Assembly: GCA_964564845.1 (NCBI GenBank) | Contig: CAZMCN010000054.1 | Coordinates: 1 to 13,511, forward strand | Length of the DNA stretch: 13,511 nt | Source of the DNA: CAYXPG01 sp964564845 | Lineage (GTDB): Bacteria > Planctomycetota > Phycisphaerae > Sedimentisphaerales > Anaerobacaceae | Direction: 5' to 3' | Part shown: one piece after another, positions 1-8,800 of the stretch | Layout: each line of letters opens with the position of its first letter | Position numbering within the stretch: the first letter of the stretch is position 1 | The notes under the pieces: generated by a model | Seen by the model: only the letters and a program-made list of their open reading frames with translations | Databases searched by the model: none | Told to the model about the DNA's origin: nothing | Program-made: the position numbers and the translations under genes

Positions 1-274
1 TGGGATTGTGAAACTTTTCTTCGTGTCGAAACATCACCGTCTCCTGACCGACCTGTACTTGATTATCACCACTGCCGAAGCTCACCTTGCGGATAGGCGG
101 TGCGGCGGCAGCAGCAAGTTTTTGTTTGGCTTCTTCGGAAACATCAGGGCAATCATCCAGTTTAGCTCGCTTTTGAGCAAGCTGCATCGCAAAGGCCAGA
201 CAGGTCGGCATACCACACTTTTTACAGTTGGTCTTTGGCAGGAGTTTGAAAATCTCCAATCCTGTTAACGCCAT
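1..274 (-). CDS. acsC: Corrinoid iron-sulfur protein large subunit, N-terminal part (cut by window edge)
   Basis: This is the start of the large (gamma) subunit of the corrinoid iron-sulfur protein, which carries the methyl group from methyltetrahydrofolate to acetyl-CoA synthase. Only about 91 codons lie in the window; the rest runs off the left edge. The protein begins MALTGLEIFKLLPKTNC and shows the family's N-terminal 4Fe-4S motif near residues 17-42: Cys-x2-Cys-x4-Cys, then 16 residues, then Cys. That cluster is used to re-reduce inactive Co(II) corrinoid. The ATG is preceded by AAAGGA with 8 bases of spacing, a good ribosome binding site. The gene follows acsB after 89 bases, the usual place for acsC in acetogen-type operons. 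The corrinoid-binding TIM barrel and C-terminal domain cannot be checked here. Identification is firm from the motif and the neighbours. Confidence 0.92.
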   Translation of the reverse strand, partial: MALTGLEIFKLLPKTNCKKCGMPTCLAFAMQLAQKRAKLDDCPDVSEEAKQKLAAAAAPPIRKVSFGSGDNQVQVGQETVMFRHEEKFHNP

Positions 275-282
275 AATATTTA

Positions 283-288
283 TCCTTT
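283..288 (-). promoter_or_regulatory. Ribosome binding site of acsC
   Basis: On the minus strand this reads AAAGGA, 8 bases before the ATG of acsC. It supports the chosen start. The remaining 89-base gap after acsB shows no clear terminator or promoter, so acsC is probably co-transcribed with acsB. Confidence 0.7.
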
Positions 289-363
289 ACTGTACTAATT
301 TTTTTGTCACAAAACTCATATTTCGTATCCTGCTCCACTTTTTGGGCGACACACTTTAAGCTT

Positions 364-2550
364 TTAGAACATAGGCTCGAGAGTGATTACAGAATGTCCG
401 GCTTTGGTGATAAATTCTAAAACTTCCTCTTCCGTAGTGGCTGTGGTTTCGTCGGCAATCTTGTTAAGGAACTCTTCTCCACCAAGCCCAATCTCTTGGG
501 CTCTTTTGATAAAAGTGTCTTTAATTTCTTCTTTGAGCATAGTAGGCATCCACACAATTCTCCTGATTCCACCTTCGGCTGCAATAAATTTTCTTGAGTT
601 TATATAGTGCTTCGAATGTCCGATGAATCCGGGTGTCTGGTTTCCGCCTCCGACGGTACCTGCCAGCGTTGAAAACTTCATTCCACAGGGAGTCATCTCT
701 ACAAACTCACGGTTGGCTATCATTATTCCACCGGTTGAAGGCAGTACTGCTGCGATACATTCAAAGCATCCGCAGGAGGTCATCGGGTCAACAATCATAC
801 TGTACTGGCTCATTCGCTCGACATTGCCGCCACTGGCCTTGAGTACAAATTCGTTGACTCTGTCCCACTGGCCGATGGTGGTCTCAATGCACTTTCCTTT
901 GGTGATGGGCTGATTTGGGCCCGTTGGAATTATCTCAAACGCCGCCCTGCAGTCCAGCCAGCTATAAGCACCGCACAGACCTGGCCGTTCCGGCGAGACT
1001 ACACAAACGTGGTTCGGAGCGAAACTCTGACAGAGCGTGCAAGAGTAAAAAGTGTCGACATCTTCATCGGTCATGCCAGCGATTCGTTCGTCACGCTCGG
1101 CGAATACCTTGCGGGCCATCTCTTGAAGCTCTACGACCTTTTGCTCGTCGGTGAAAATCTTAACCTGTACCTTATCCAAAATGTTAGAATACTGGCCGTG
1201 ATACATCGCGTGAAGAAGTTTGCCGATATGTTCAAGTCTGAATCCTGCCTTGAAAGTATCCTTGGAGATTCTTATCCAGCTTATGTCTCGCTGGCCCATA
1301 TGCCACAGTCCTTGTGCCTCATTCATAAATGTGTGCACCTGTCGCTCCAGCACCGGCTCGAAATCGGGCTGCATTTTTCTCCCTGCTACTTCTACCACGA
1401 TTCCCAGAGGCAGTTTTCCCCCTTCTTCGAGAGAATCGACATCTTGCCCTTCCACTTCCACTTTGCCGTCTTCGACATCGGCCATATCCCGTATTGTGAG
1501 CCATTCAAAGGCGGGAGTTCTTTGCCCCCCAAATTCGCATTGCATATCGTCTTTGCGGATGCGTTCACCTTCAAATGCTGGGCTATGCGCCACCGGAATA
1601 TCTATTTGGGCCACCTTTATCTTCAAGCCGCGAACTTCGATGGCTTTCTCTACAATCTGGTCGTGGGGAATTTCAGAAACCACATGCTCGTATGTGCATA
1701 CACCTGTGGGTAGAATCTGCGGGATGTCGGTATCGGCGATGGTGGGGAACCCGTAATTAATTGCGCCGGCTGCCGTCGCATACCATTCATCGGTAACCTC
1801 GCCCAGCGCAAGGACAAAAGCAAAAACTCTATTCTTATTATAAAGAAGATTCTTCCGGTAGTCACCCGGTTGCACTCCACCAAAACTAAGTGCTACCCGG
1901 CTGGCAAAACCGAGCGAATATATGGCTGAGGTAATCTCTCTGCCAAAAGGTACCAGCCGGGTTTCCCAACCTAACTGCACACCCCCTTCAACGAGTTGCT
2001 CAGCGAAGGTCGTACCGTTATGGTGTGCTGACATAAAAACATACAGACTTCGCTCCTGGCACTTTCGCGCAATTTGCACCGCAGTTTCTACATCTGGTGC
2101 CGCTCCCGCAATTGCAGCAAATCCTGGAGCTGTCCCATCCACAAACTGAATGCCGCGCTCGCGAAGGATTACATCATCAGCTGCACCAAGCCAAATGCCA
2201 TCGACCGGATTGGGGCCAATCAGATATTTGCACGTTTCGATAATTTCCTCTGCAAAAAGTGTTGCCATACCGGCATCCAGTGCCTGGCCCAGATAAGGTA
2301 CCCACAAATTGTCATCAACCAGCGGTGGCAGCAGAGACTTTATTTCCTGCATTACTTCTTCAAAATCACCCAATTTCTCTACCGCTTTCCCGGTCATCGA
2401 ATAAATAATGGGTATGTAATAACCGGTATTTGGGAACGCAACCGAACAATCTTTGCCTTTTTCCTTTATGGCACGCGCCAATATGTCTTCGGCCTGCTTG
2501 GCTATCTTATGGGAACCACATATAGCTGCTGATGCAATTATTTTCGACAT
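364..2550 (-). CDS. acsB: Acetyl-CoA synthase (CO-methylating), CODH/ACS alpha subunit
   Basis: AcsB makes acetyl-CoA from CO, the methyl group of the corrinoid protein and CoA, in the cytoplasm as part of the CODH/ACS complex. The protein has 728 residues, against 729 in Moorella thermoacetica as recalled, so it is the full bacterial form with the N-terminal domain that docks on CODH; the archaeal form is shorter. The A-cluster ligands are all visible: Cys504, Cys507, Cys516 and Cys526 for the 4Fe-4S cube (in FYSCTLCQSFAPNHVC), and Cys593-Gly-Cys595 for the two-metal Ni-Ni site. Each is shifted by two from the Moorella numbers (506, 509, 518, 528, 595, 597). Other conserved stretches include GGQRTPAFE near 341 and LAGTVGGGNQTPGF near 629. 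An extra cysteine, Cys598, follows the CGC motif; Moorella has alanine there as I recall it. The gene sits 68 bases after acsA. The ATG start matches the family length, though the ribosome binding site (AAGG, rather far) is weak. Confidence 0.97.
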   Translation of the reverse strand: MSKIIASAAICGSHKIAKQAEDILARAIKEKGKDCSVAFPNTGYYIPIIYSMTGKAVEKLGDFEEVMQEIKSLLPPLVDDNLWVPYLGQALDAGMATLFAEEIIETCKYLIGPNPVDGIWLGAADDVILRERGIQFVDGTAPGFAAIAGAAPDVETAVQIARKCQERSLYVFMSAHHNGTTFAEQLVEGGVQLGWETRLVPFGREITSAIYSLGFASRVALSFGGVQPGDYRKNLLYNKNRVFAFVLALGEVTDEWYATAAGAINYGFPTIADTDIPQILPTGVCTYEHVVSEIPHDQIVEKAIEVRGLKIKVAQIDIPVAHSPAFEGERIRKDDMQCEFGGQRTPAFEWLTIRDMADVEDGKVEVEGQDVDSLEEGGKLPLGIVVEVAGRKMQPDFEPVLERQVHTFMNEAQGLWHMGQRDISWIRISKDTFKAGFRLEHIGKLLHAMYHGQYSNILDKVQVKIFTDEQKVVELQEMARKVFAERDERIAGMTDEDVDTFYSCTLCQSFAPNHVCVVSPERPGLCGAYSWLDCRAAFEIIPTGPNQPITKGKCIETTIGQWDRVNEFVLKASGGNVERMSQYSMIVDPMTSCGCFECIAAVLPSTGGIMIANREFVEMTPCGMKFSTLAGTVGGGNQTPGFIGHSKHYINSRKFIAAEGGIRRIVWMPTMLKEEIKDTFIKRAQEIGLGGEEFLNKIADETTATTEEEVLEFITKAGHSVITLEPMF

Positions 2551-2618
2551 AACTTAATCTGCCTTTTTCAAATAACTGATTATGTTTTTGTGTTATATTT
2601 TGGGATTTTTCCTCTTTT

Positions 2619-4553
2619 TCAAACTGTTAAAGCCCGCCGGTCATCCATATCATATAACTTTCGTTCCTTCTCTACGTTTATTCCCAGGGCGTCGCGCTTG
2701 CTCTCTATATGCTCAATCATCATACCGGCAGCCTTGATTGGGTCGCGTTCGAAGGCCCACTTACCACCGATTTCTTTTTCCATCTCTTTCGTTAAATACC
2801 GGGTCAGGTTTTCAGAACCGAGAACGGGTAGGGGCTCGGCAATAACAGTAAATACTCCGGAAGCAACAAAATACATTCCGATGGAGACTGCTTTTTCCGA
2901 CATCCATTCGGGTGCGGCACCCGCAACCGGTAACTCTGAAATGTCCTCCCCCAGTCCACCTTCGGCAACTACGTTTGCCAAGATTGTCAAGATCCTGCTG
3001 TTATCCACGCAAGAGCCAACGTGAAGCACCGGGGGTATGCCTACAGCCTCACAGACCTCATACAGCCCTTTGCCGCAATACTTTGCCGCCGCATCAGGTC
3101 TCATCAGGCCCGCTTTGCCTGCAGCGATTGCGCTGCAGCCCGTACTCACCACTAAAACGTCATTCTTGATAAGTTCTTTTATCATTGTAAGGTGACCGTA
3201 ATCGTGCACCTGCTTTGGATTATTGCAGCCCACTACTCCAGCGGCGCCGCGAATTCGCCCGTTGATAATATTGTCATTTAGAGGACGGTAACTGGCCCGG
3301 AATCGACCACCAAGATGGTAAAAGATATTTTCCGTGGTAAAGCCTGCAATCCCACGCTGCGTTAACTTCGGAATTTTAGCTTCGCCTTTTCTGTTTGCAA
3401 AATTCTCGATGGCGATGTTGATGATTTTTCTGGCGGTTTCTACTGCCCTGTCCTCGTGGAATTCAATGTGTTCTGCTCCTGCAATTTTACACTTGGGCGA
3501 AGTGGTAATCAGCCTGGTATGGAAGCAGCCGGACAGCGACCCTAAGGCGGGCATAATGCACTGCACGTCCACCAGCATAACCTCCACTACACCGGTCATC
3601 ACCGCCAGTTCCTGCTGCAGGAAATTGCCGGCAACCGGTATACCGTGACGCATCAGTATCTCATTAGCGGTGCAGCACATACCCGCAAGATTAATGCCTT
3701 TGGCACCTTTACCTTTAGCCATTTTTACCAGTTCGGGTTCCTGCGAGACCGCCACGATTATATCTGACAATGTAGGCTCGTGACCGTGGACGATGATGTT
3801 GACCTGTTCGGCATCAAGTACGCCCAGATTAGCCCCGAACGGAATCGGCCAGGGGCTGCCAAACAAGATATCTGAAATCTCAGTTGCTATAAGGGACCCG
3901 CCCCATCCATCGGACAAAGCCGCCCTGATGCCCTGCTTTAGCAGATTCTTGTAGTCTGAACCCACGCCGATATGCGTTCTATGCATAATCTCGACAATCT
4001 CACGGTCAATGGAACGAGGAGTTACACCAAATTCCTGCCATACTTTCTGCCGGGCTGGTGGCGGATAAACTGCCGCACTAACCAGTGTCCCCTCCTGTTT
4101 GCCAAATTCAGCCAACATCGCGTCGGCCAGGTCGCCGGCAATCTGTTTTGTCTCTCGGCCTTCTACCTTGACGCCGTATCTTGCTGCAACCTCTCTCAGT
4201 TTCAGCTCGTCTTTTATCGTGTAATCACAGCTGTCATTCTCGATCGCCATCTTAAACGTATGCGCGATGTCCCGGCCGTGGTCGGAATGTGCTGCAGCCC
4301 CGCCGGCAATCATTCGCACGAGATTTCTGGCAGCAATTGTATCAGCGGTGGCCCCGCAAACTCCCCGAGGCGCCTTCTTAGAGATTCGACACGGGCCCAT
4401 TGAACAAATACGGCAACAAATCCCTTGTTTCCCAAAGCCACACTGCGGCAACTGGGCCTCGAGCCTGTCCCAGGCGTTCTGCTGGCTGGCATCGGCCATA
4501 TAAGCTATCATTTCCTGTGCCGCCTTGTCCAGACTGCGTTTTTTTTCATCCAT
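2619..4553 (-). CDS. acsA: Ni-Fe carbon monoxide dehydrogenase catalytic subunit
   Basis: This subunit interconverts CO2 and CO at a Ni-Fe-S C-cluster; in the acs setting it feeds CO to AcsB through an internal tunnel. It has 644 residues, normal for bacterial CooS/AcsA. Near the N-terminus, Cys38 and Cys46 match the D-cluster shared between the two monomers, and Cys47, Cys50, Cys55 and Cys66 match the B-cluster. The C-cluster ligands line up with Carboxydothermus CODH-II: His258 (in VHGHEP), Cys294 (GMCCTANE), Cys332 (VDVQC), Cys443 (VGCNNPK), Cys473 (STGC) and Cys515 (HVGSCVDNSR). Between His258 and Cys294 there are two more residues than in CODH-II. All ligands being present argues for an active enzyme. 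Adjacent acsB and acsC identify it as the CODH/ACS type rather than a stand-alone CooS. The ATG is preceded by GAGGAG at 5 bases. cooS is an equally valid symbol. Confidence 0.97.
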   Translation of the reverse strand: MDEKKRSLDKAAQEMIAYMADASQQNAWDRLEAQLPQCGFGKQGICCRICSMGPCRISKKAPRGVCGATADTIAARNLVRMIAGGAAAHSDHGRDIAHTFKMAIENDSCDYTIKDELKLREVAARYGVKVEGRETKQIAGDLADAMLAEFGKQEGTLVSAAVYPPPARQKVWQEFGVTPRSIDREIVEIMHRTHIGVGSDYKNLLKQGIRAALSDGWGGSLIATEISDILFGSPWPIPFGANLGVLDAEQVNIIVHGHEPTLSDIIVAVSQEPELVKMAKGKGAKGINLAGMCCTANEILMRHGIPVAGNFLQQELAVMTGVVEVMLVDVQCIMPALGSLSGCFHTRLITTSPKCKIAGAEHIEFHEDRAVETARKIINIAIENFANRKGEAKIPKLTQRGIAGFTTENIFYHLGGRFRASYRPLNDNIINGRIRGAAGVVGCNNPKQVHDYGHLTMIKELIKNDVLVVSTGCSAIAAGKAGLMRPDAAAKYCGKGLYEVCEAVGIPPVLHVGSCVDNSRILTILANVVAEGGLGEDISELPVAGAAPEWMSEKAVSIGMYFVASGVFTVIAEPLPVLGSENLTRYLTKEMEKEIGGKWAFERDPIKAAGMMIEHIESKRDALGINVEKERKLYDMDDRRALTV

Positions 4554-4558
4554 AACAA

Positions 4559-4564
4559 CTCCTC
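4559..4564 (-). promoter_or_regulatory. Ribosome binding site of acsA
   Basis: The minus strand reads GAGGAG here, 5 bases before the ATG of acsA. It is the strongest ribosome binding site in this operon, consistent with high CODH expression, and it settles the start. Confidence 0.75.
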
Positions 4565-4607
4565 ATTAAAGCTAACTTCTGCTTTTAACATACATTACAA
4601 TTTCTCT

Positions 4608-4624
4608 ACGTTTCAAACAAACGT
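4608..4624 (-). other. Small perfect inverted repeat between cooC and acsA
   Basis: ACGTTT and AAACGT form a perfect 6-bp inverted repeat around a 5-base loop in the 106-base gap between cooC and acsA. In the direction of transcription no T-run follows, so it does not look like an intrinsic terminator. It could be an RNA processing or stabilising hairpin, or an operator, or chance in AT-rich DNA. No function is claimed. Confidence 0.3.
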
Positions 4625-4659
4625 TTTGTTTTCATTTCTTCAAGTCTCGTATAATCCGT

Positions 4660-5463
4660 TTAATTTACTGCTTTTTGCTCCGTGCTGATTAAATCCATAA
4701 GTCTATCTTTGGCCCTGTTTAATGTGCCCACCAGCTCCCTATCAGCCTGAAAAACCGGTTTTACTTCAAGGTCCGCCTGCTGGACAGCCGGCCTATATTC
4801 GATATTGGCAAGAATAGTCATATTCGACAATTCAGACTTAATCGTCTCGGCCTGAGAGGCATTTGTGAGCTTGTTTGCGATTGCTGCAACGTGCTTTATT
4901 CCCAATTCTTCGCCCATTCGCGCTATATTTATGGCTGTCTCGATACTTCTGCTGCCCGGTTCAACCACCACTACAAGCGCATCAATGCCCTGGATGCTTG
5001 CTCTGCCCATAAATTCGACTCCGGCAGCCAAATCTACAAGGACCATTTCCTTGCGTTGCAGTATGGTATGGGTAAGCAGTGCCTTCAAAAATGCCCCTTC
5101 CGGGCAGGCACAGCCTGCTCCAGCCTGGCTAATACCCCCTAACACCAGCAATTTCAAGCCTTTAACCTCAAGCCAGTATTCTTCAGCCAAATCGCTGACT
5201 TTGGGATTTAGCCTGAAATATGCCCCCACAGCGTCTCTCCCTGTGCCGGTGCGTTCGCCTATCAGTTCCTTCATTTGGATAAGCGGCTGCGGGCTTTGTG
5301 CTGAAGATACACCAAAAGCTGATGCAAGATTGGTATTTGGGTCAGCGTCGATAGCCAGAACGTCAAAGCCACTTTCAGCAAACAACTGTGCCCAGACCGC
5401 ACAAACTGTGGTCTTACCTACTCCGCCTTTTCCTGCTATTGCTATCTTTATACCTGAACTCAA
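4660..5463 (-). CDS. cooC: CODH nickel-insertion accessory ATPase (CooC/AcsF type)
   Basis: CooC is a MinD/ParA-type ATPase that matures the Ni-Fe C-cluster of CO dehydrogenase in the cytoplasm. The 267-residue protein opens with a deviant Walker A loop, GKGGVGKT at residues 11-18, including the signature lysine Lys12. DADPNTNLA follows at 39-47. A Cys-x-Cys pair at Cys118 and Cys120 (GAGCACPEG) matches the metal-binding pair at the CooC dimer interface. A Walker B-like strand with VLVDLAAGVE lies at 141-150. These features separate it from other MinD-family ATPases. It is the first gene of the acs operon, just before acsA. The start is TTG: an in-frame stop (TAA) sits eight codons upstream at 5485-5487, no ATG or GTG lies between, and the P-loop begins at residue 11. 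The nearest Shine-Dalgarno-like AGG is 12 bases away, so translation initiation looks weak. acsF is an alternative symbol. Confidence 0.93.
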   Translation of the reverse strand: MSSGIKIAIAGKGGVGKTTVCAVWAQLFAESGFDVLAIDADPNTNLASAFGVSSAQSPQPLIQMKELIGERTGTGRDAVGAYFRLNPKVSDLAEEYWLEVKGLKLLVLGGISQAGAGCACPEGAFLKALLTHTILQRKEMVLVDLAAGVEFMGRASIQGIDALVVVVEPGSRSIETAINIARMGEELGIKHVAAIANKLTNASQAETIKSELSNMTILANIEYRPAVQQADLEVKPVFQADRELVGTLNRAKDRLMDLISTEQKAVN

Positions 5464-5635
5464 ATCGAAAGCTAACCTATGTTCTTAAAAAGGCTTACGT
5501 AACTTCACAAGCGTCCGGCAAACGCCGCCTTTATATCCCAATGAGCCTTTCAGCTTTGTTATTCCGGGTTCGGCCTCGAAAAAGCCAGTTTAACAAACTT
5601 TGCTATAACTTAGCTGGCGTCACCGTACTATTTGA
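5464..5635 (-). other. Long structured leader of the cooC-acs operon (candidate attenuator or riboswitch, unclassified)
   Basis: If transcription starts about 7 bases after the -10 box, the RNA before cooC is roughly 170 nt. On the minus strand, AAAGGCT at 5544-5550 (site A) and AAAGGC at 5527-5532 (site B) can both pair with AGCCTTT at 5489-5495 (site C), which runs into a TTTTT stretch. A/C and B/C are mutually exclusive. A tight CGGC-GTTT-GCCG hairpin lies at 5516-5527. Further upstream, GCCAG/CTGGC (5584-5588 with 5614-5618) encloses a competing AGTTT/AAACT hairpin at 5587-5599. AAAGCT at 5552-5557 can also pair with AGCTTT at 5468-5473, next to the weak cooC ribosome binding site. I recognise no known class: no cobalamin box, no SAM, c-di-GMP or TPP core. 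Seen: the complementarities. Inferred: a regulatory role. Confidence 0.4.
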
Positions 5636-5642
5636 AAACCTT

Positions 5643-5670
5643 ATAATAGGCTTATTAAATTTCGTGTCAA
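5643..5670 (-). promoter_or_regulatory. Sigma70-type promoter of the cooC-acsA-acsB-acsC operon
   Basis: On the minus strand a perfect -35 box TTGACA (5665-5670) is followed after 16 bases by TATTAT (5643-5648) as the -10 box. An A/T-rich stretch just upstream (about 5675-5700) could act as an UP element. It is the only strong promoter-like pair I found in the gap between the two operons and points at cooC. Expected start of transcription is near 5635. Confidence 0.65.
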
Positions 5671-5725
5671 GTGTTCCCTTAATAATAATTTTACAAATCT
5701 CTAAAAGCTCTACAAAGCTGCAATG

Positions 5726-5749
5726 AAAAGTATACCTGTATGCCGGTAT
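5726..5749 (-). terminator. Weak terminator-like hairpin downstream of gspD
   Basis: On the minus strand ATACC and GGTAT form a 5-bp stem around an 8-base loop (5732-5749), followed after two bases by TTTT. It sits about 90 bases after the gspD stop and before the acs promoter. The stem is short and the T-run has only four bases, so it is at best a weak intrinsic terminator. Confidence 0.25.
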
Positions 5750-5794
5750 TTCGAGCCGCCCCAATAAATATATGGTGAGAACTGGGAATAAGTT

Positions 5795-5814
5795 GGGCCG
5801 AATATCCTCGTCCC
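5795..5814 (-). other. GC-rich hairpin just after gspD
   Basis: GGG-A-CGA and TCG-G-CCC pair around a 6-base loop, giving six pairs with one A-G mismatch, 26 bases after the gspD stop. No T-run follows in the direction of transcription. It may protect the 3' end of the gsp mRNA or contribute to termination; this is inference from position. Confidence 0.3.
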
Positions 5815-5840
5815 TGTCAAAATACGACTTCCTGCCTACA

Positions 5841-8800
5841 CTAATTATTTTCTACGCTGGCTCCTAATTCTCTCAGCGCATCCTGAAGCTTTTTTTCTGC
5901 ATCCTCAAGCTGTTCTTTGGTCTCGGACTTGATTTCCTCGTCAATAACATAAGGCGTAATAAATACAAGCAGCTCATTGTTGCTCTCGAGAATATCATAA
6001 TGACGGAACATCCCGCCAAGAAGAGGTAAATCACCTAACAGTGGAATCTTCTGCTCAATCTCACTCTCATTCTGAAACAGAATACCCCCGAGCATTATTG
6101 TCTGGGTGTCTTCAATTATCATATGTGTGGTGGTATCGAGTTTGCTCGTTACCGGCTGGGTATTGATAGTTTCCTGCTCAAGCTGGTCAACACTCAGATT
6201 TATTGTCATATCCACGTTCTTTTCCGGCGTAATGTTCGGCCTGACACGAAGCCTGAGCCCGACATCAGTACGCGTGTACTGGGTGGTCAACGAGCCGCCT
6301 TCTGCGCTTGTCTGGCCGGCCTCAATAAACGACAAAGTTTGACCCCGGAAAAACTCCGCTTCTTCATTGTCCTTTGTCCATAATGTCGGCTGATTAAGAA
6401 CTCGGCCGTTTGCCTCTTTTATCAAAAGGTCAACAAGCACATTCAAATCAAAACTCGTCGAAATTCCCTGTCTTGCTGCAGCTAAAGGCAACGCAGTTTC
6501 AAATGGAGCACGATTCTCCTGAAATGCAAACTGCGACAGCAGTGTCAACGCCCCTTCACTGAGGCCCCCAAAGGATGCCGGGTCAGCCGCCAGCTTAACA
6601 CCCAGTGAAGTCAAATCGGTGTGATTAACCTGAACTATGATTGCCTTTACCATAACCTGCTTGCCGGGCTTATCGAGCGCCTTTATCATTTTCTCTATAT
6701 CATCCATATATTCAGGCGGAGCAAGGACAAGAACGGCTTTACTGCGGTGGACCGGTATGAATCTTATCCTGCCTATGATATTACTTATAGGCATTTCCTC
6801 TTCCCCGAACCTTGTGCGAGAACCGGAACCGGACCACCATGGAACTATCTCATCTTGTGATTCGGTAGTGTCCTGGCCGGCTTGGCTCTGAACCTGGCCG
6901 CTCGAATCAGTGGTCAGTTCGGACAATCCCCTGCTGCTTCTACGAAGCGTCGCCCTTGTGCCCGGCTCATTTAGTATCGCATTCAACTGGTCGCAGATGT
7001 CCTCGGCATCGGCGTAGTTTAACGTTATGACATGTGGCACATCAGCTTTTTCTCTGCTGTCGAGTTCCTTTATCAAAGCCTCAACAACGTCGTACGCTTC
7101 CGGAATATTGCTTATTACGATTATTTTTTTGGTATCCGGCACCGCCTCGAATGTCAACTGTCCGTAAAGGGCACCAACAATCTTTTTCTTTTTATCCTCC
7201 TCACCACCGAACTGGAACCACCAGGGCCTGCTGCGAGTATCGACTTCCTCGGTGAAAAGCTTGGTAAGAAGCTCAACCATCCGTATCGGGTCGGAATTCT
7301 TTAGTTCGATTATTCTCGGTTTGACGTCGTTTACATCGATGGGAACATCCCATTCTGCAATCTGCTCTACAATCTTATCCAGATTCTGTGGTGTGGCTAT
7401 CACCGTTACCTGGTCCAGGGTCGGGAAAGAAATGACTTTGACCACATCCTCAGGGCTGACACTGTGGGAGCTATATCTACCAAGGCCATAACTGGATTGA
7501 TAGCCGCTCCGGGCTTCGTAAAGACCTTCGATATTGGTCTTAATCTGGTCAGGGTCGGCATACTTCAACTTAAACACTCTTGTTTCAAACTCATCGGTAA
7601 GAATATCTATCTCTTCGATAAGCTTCTTAACCATTTCGCGCATTCCCGCCCTGCCGAAAATCATAATCTGTTTTGCCTGCGGTAAGGGCCGAACGAGGAC
7701 ACTTGGCTCCAGCTCCGCTCCGGGCATTCTCTGTAGTGACCTCTCAATCTCAGTGGCCACTTCACGGGCATCGACATATTTGACAGGAACTATCTCGACC
7801 TCTGAACCGATGGGCTCTTCCCTGTCGAGTTTCGCAATCCATTTGCGTATTTGCTTCATATCCTCAACCGACGCCCTTGCAATAATCCATTTGTGCCTTG
7901 GTTCGGGAATAAACACTATCGGTATATCACTTGAGCTAATTACTACCGATGTTGCTGCAGCCGCAGTCGTAGTGCTTCTGTCCGATGGAGCTCTGCTCGA
8001 CGAACTGCCGCCTCTGCCTCTATCACGTGTACGGTCCCCCCTGTCCCTTGAGCTGCTCGTACTACTTCGGCTGCGCTCATCGGCACTGAAAAGCATCTTC
8101 AACAACTGAACGAGCTCTCTGGGGTCACCATAACGAATCTCAAAAACCTCCTCGACCGCTTCGTCATAGCCAGGCACATCAAATTGTGAGATAATTCTCT
8201 CGATGCGTATAAGATTCCCCACCGCATCAATAACCAGCAAAGAGTTGGTGTTCTCATCGGCACTGACATAGCCGTACTCGCCTATTAAAGGCCTGACAAT
8301 CTCTCCCATTCGGGTGGGACTGTAATTCTTGAGCTTAAAGAATTTCTGCACTATCTGATTCTTATTGTCAATCGCTGCCAGCGGCTCTTCAGACGATATC
8401 GTCGGGACAGAACCAAGTTTGGCGTCCTTTATCGGCTTAAGATATATCGCCCCGTCAGATTCTTCGGCAATAATACCCTTTACCCGCAGGGCGGCGTAAA
8501 TCATCAAGAGCGCATAACTTCTCGGCACCTTCTTCGACGAGCATATGGTTACCTTCTTTTCCATTGCCTCGTCGGTGGGAATAACAACTTTGCCCGTCCA
8601 TTCGGAAAGCTTCTTAATAACATCTTTCATTTGCACATCTTTAAGATTCAATGCCTCCAGTCCTTTGTCTGGCCGGTTTGGGTCGTTAGGTTCGTTTACA
8701 TCGGTGAACCCGCCGAAAGACATTTCCCTTCTCTCGCCCCGGCCCCTGCGAAAATCATTTGCATCACCAGGGCTGCGCCGCTGGCCTCTGCGCCGGCCGA

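Noticed and set aside
1009..1713. Plus-strand open frame of 234 codons opposite acsB
   Set aside because: It mirrors a strongly conserved acsB reading frame, has no recognisable protein features, and is a typical antisense shadow.
4608..4624. Intrinsic terminator between cooC and acsA
   Set aside because: The hairpin has no T-run in the direction of transcription; the T-rich flank is on the opposite side.
4865..5488. Plus-strand open frame of 207 codons opposite cooC
   Set aside because: The opposite strand encodes CooC with clear Walker and Cys-x-Cys motifs; the plus frame has no known pattern.
5485..5541. Possible 18-codon leader peptide starting with TTG, in the cooC frame
   Set aside because: The start codon is weak with only AAAGG at 4 bases, the peptide has no run of regulatory codons, and the same bases are better explained as RNA stems.
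5464..5635. Cobalamin riboswitch before the corrinoid-dependent operon
   Set aside because: I looked for the B12 box and other conserved core segments and did not see them.
7534..8109. Plus-strand open frame of 191 codons opposite gspD
   Set aside because: It lies entirely inside the secretin gene and its Ser/Leu-rich product is what antisense reading of such a gene gives.
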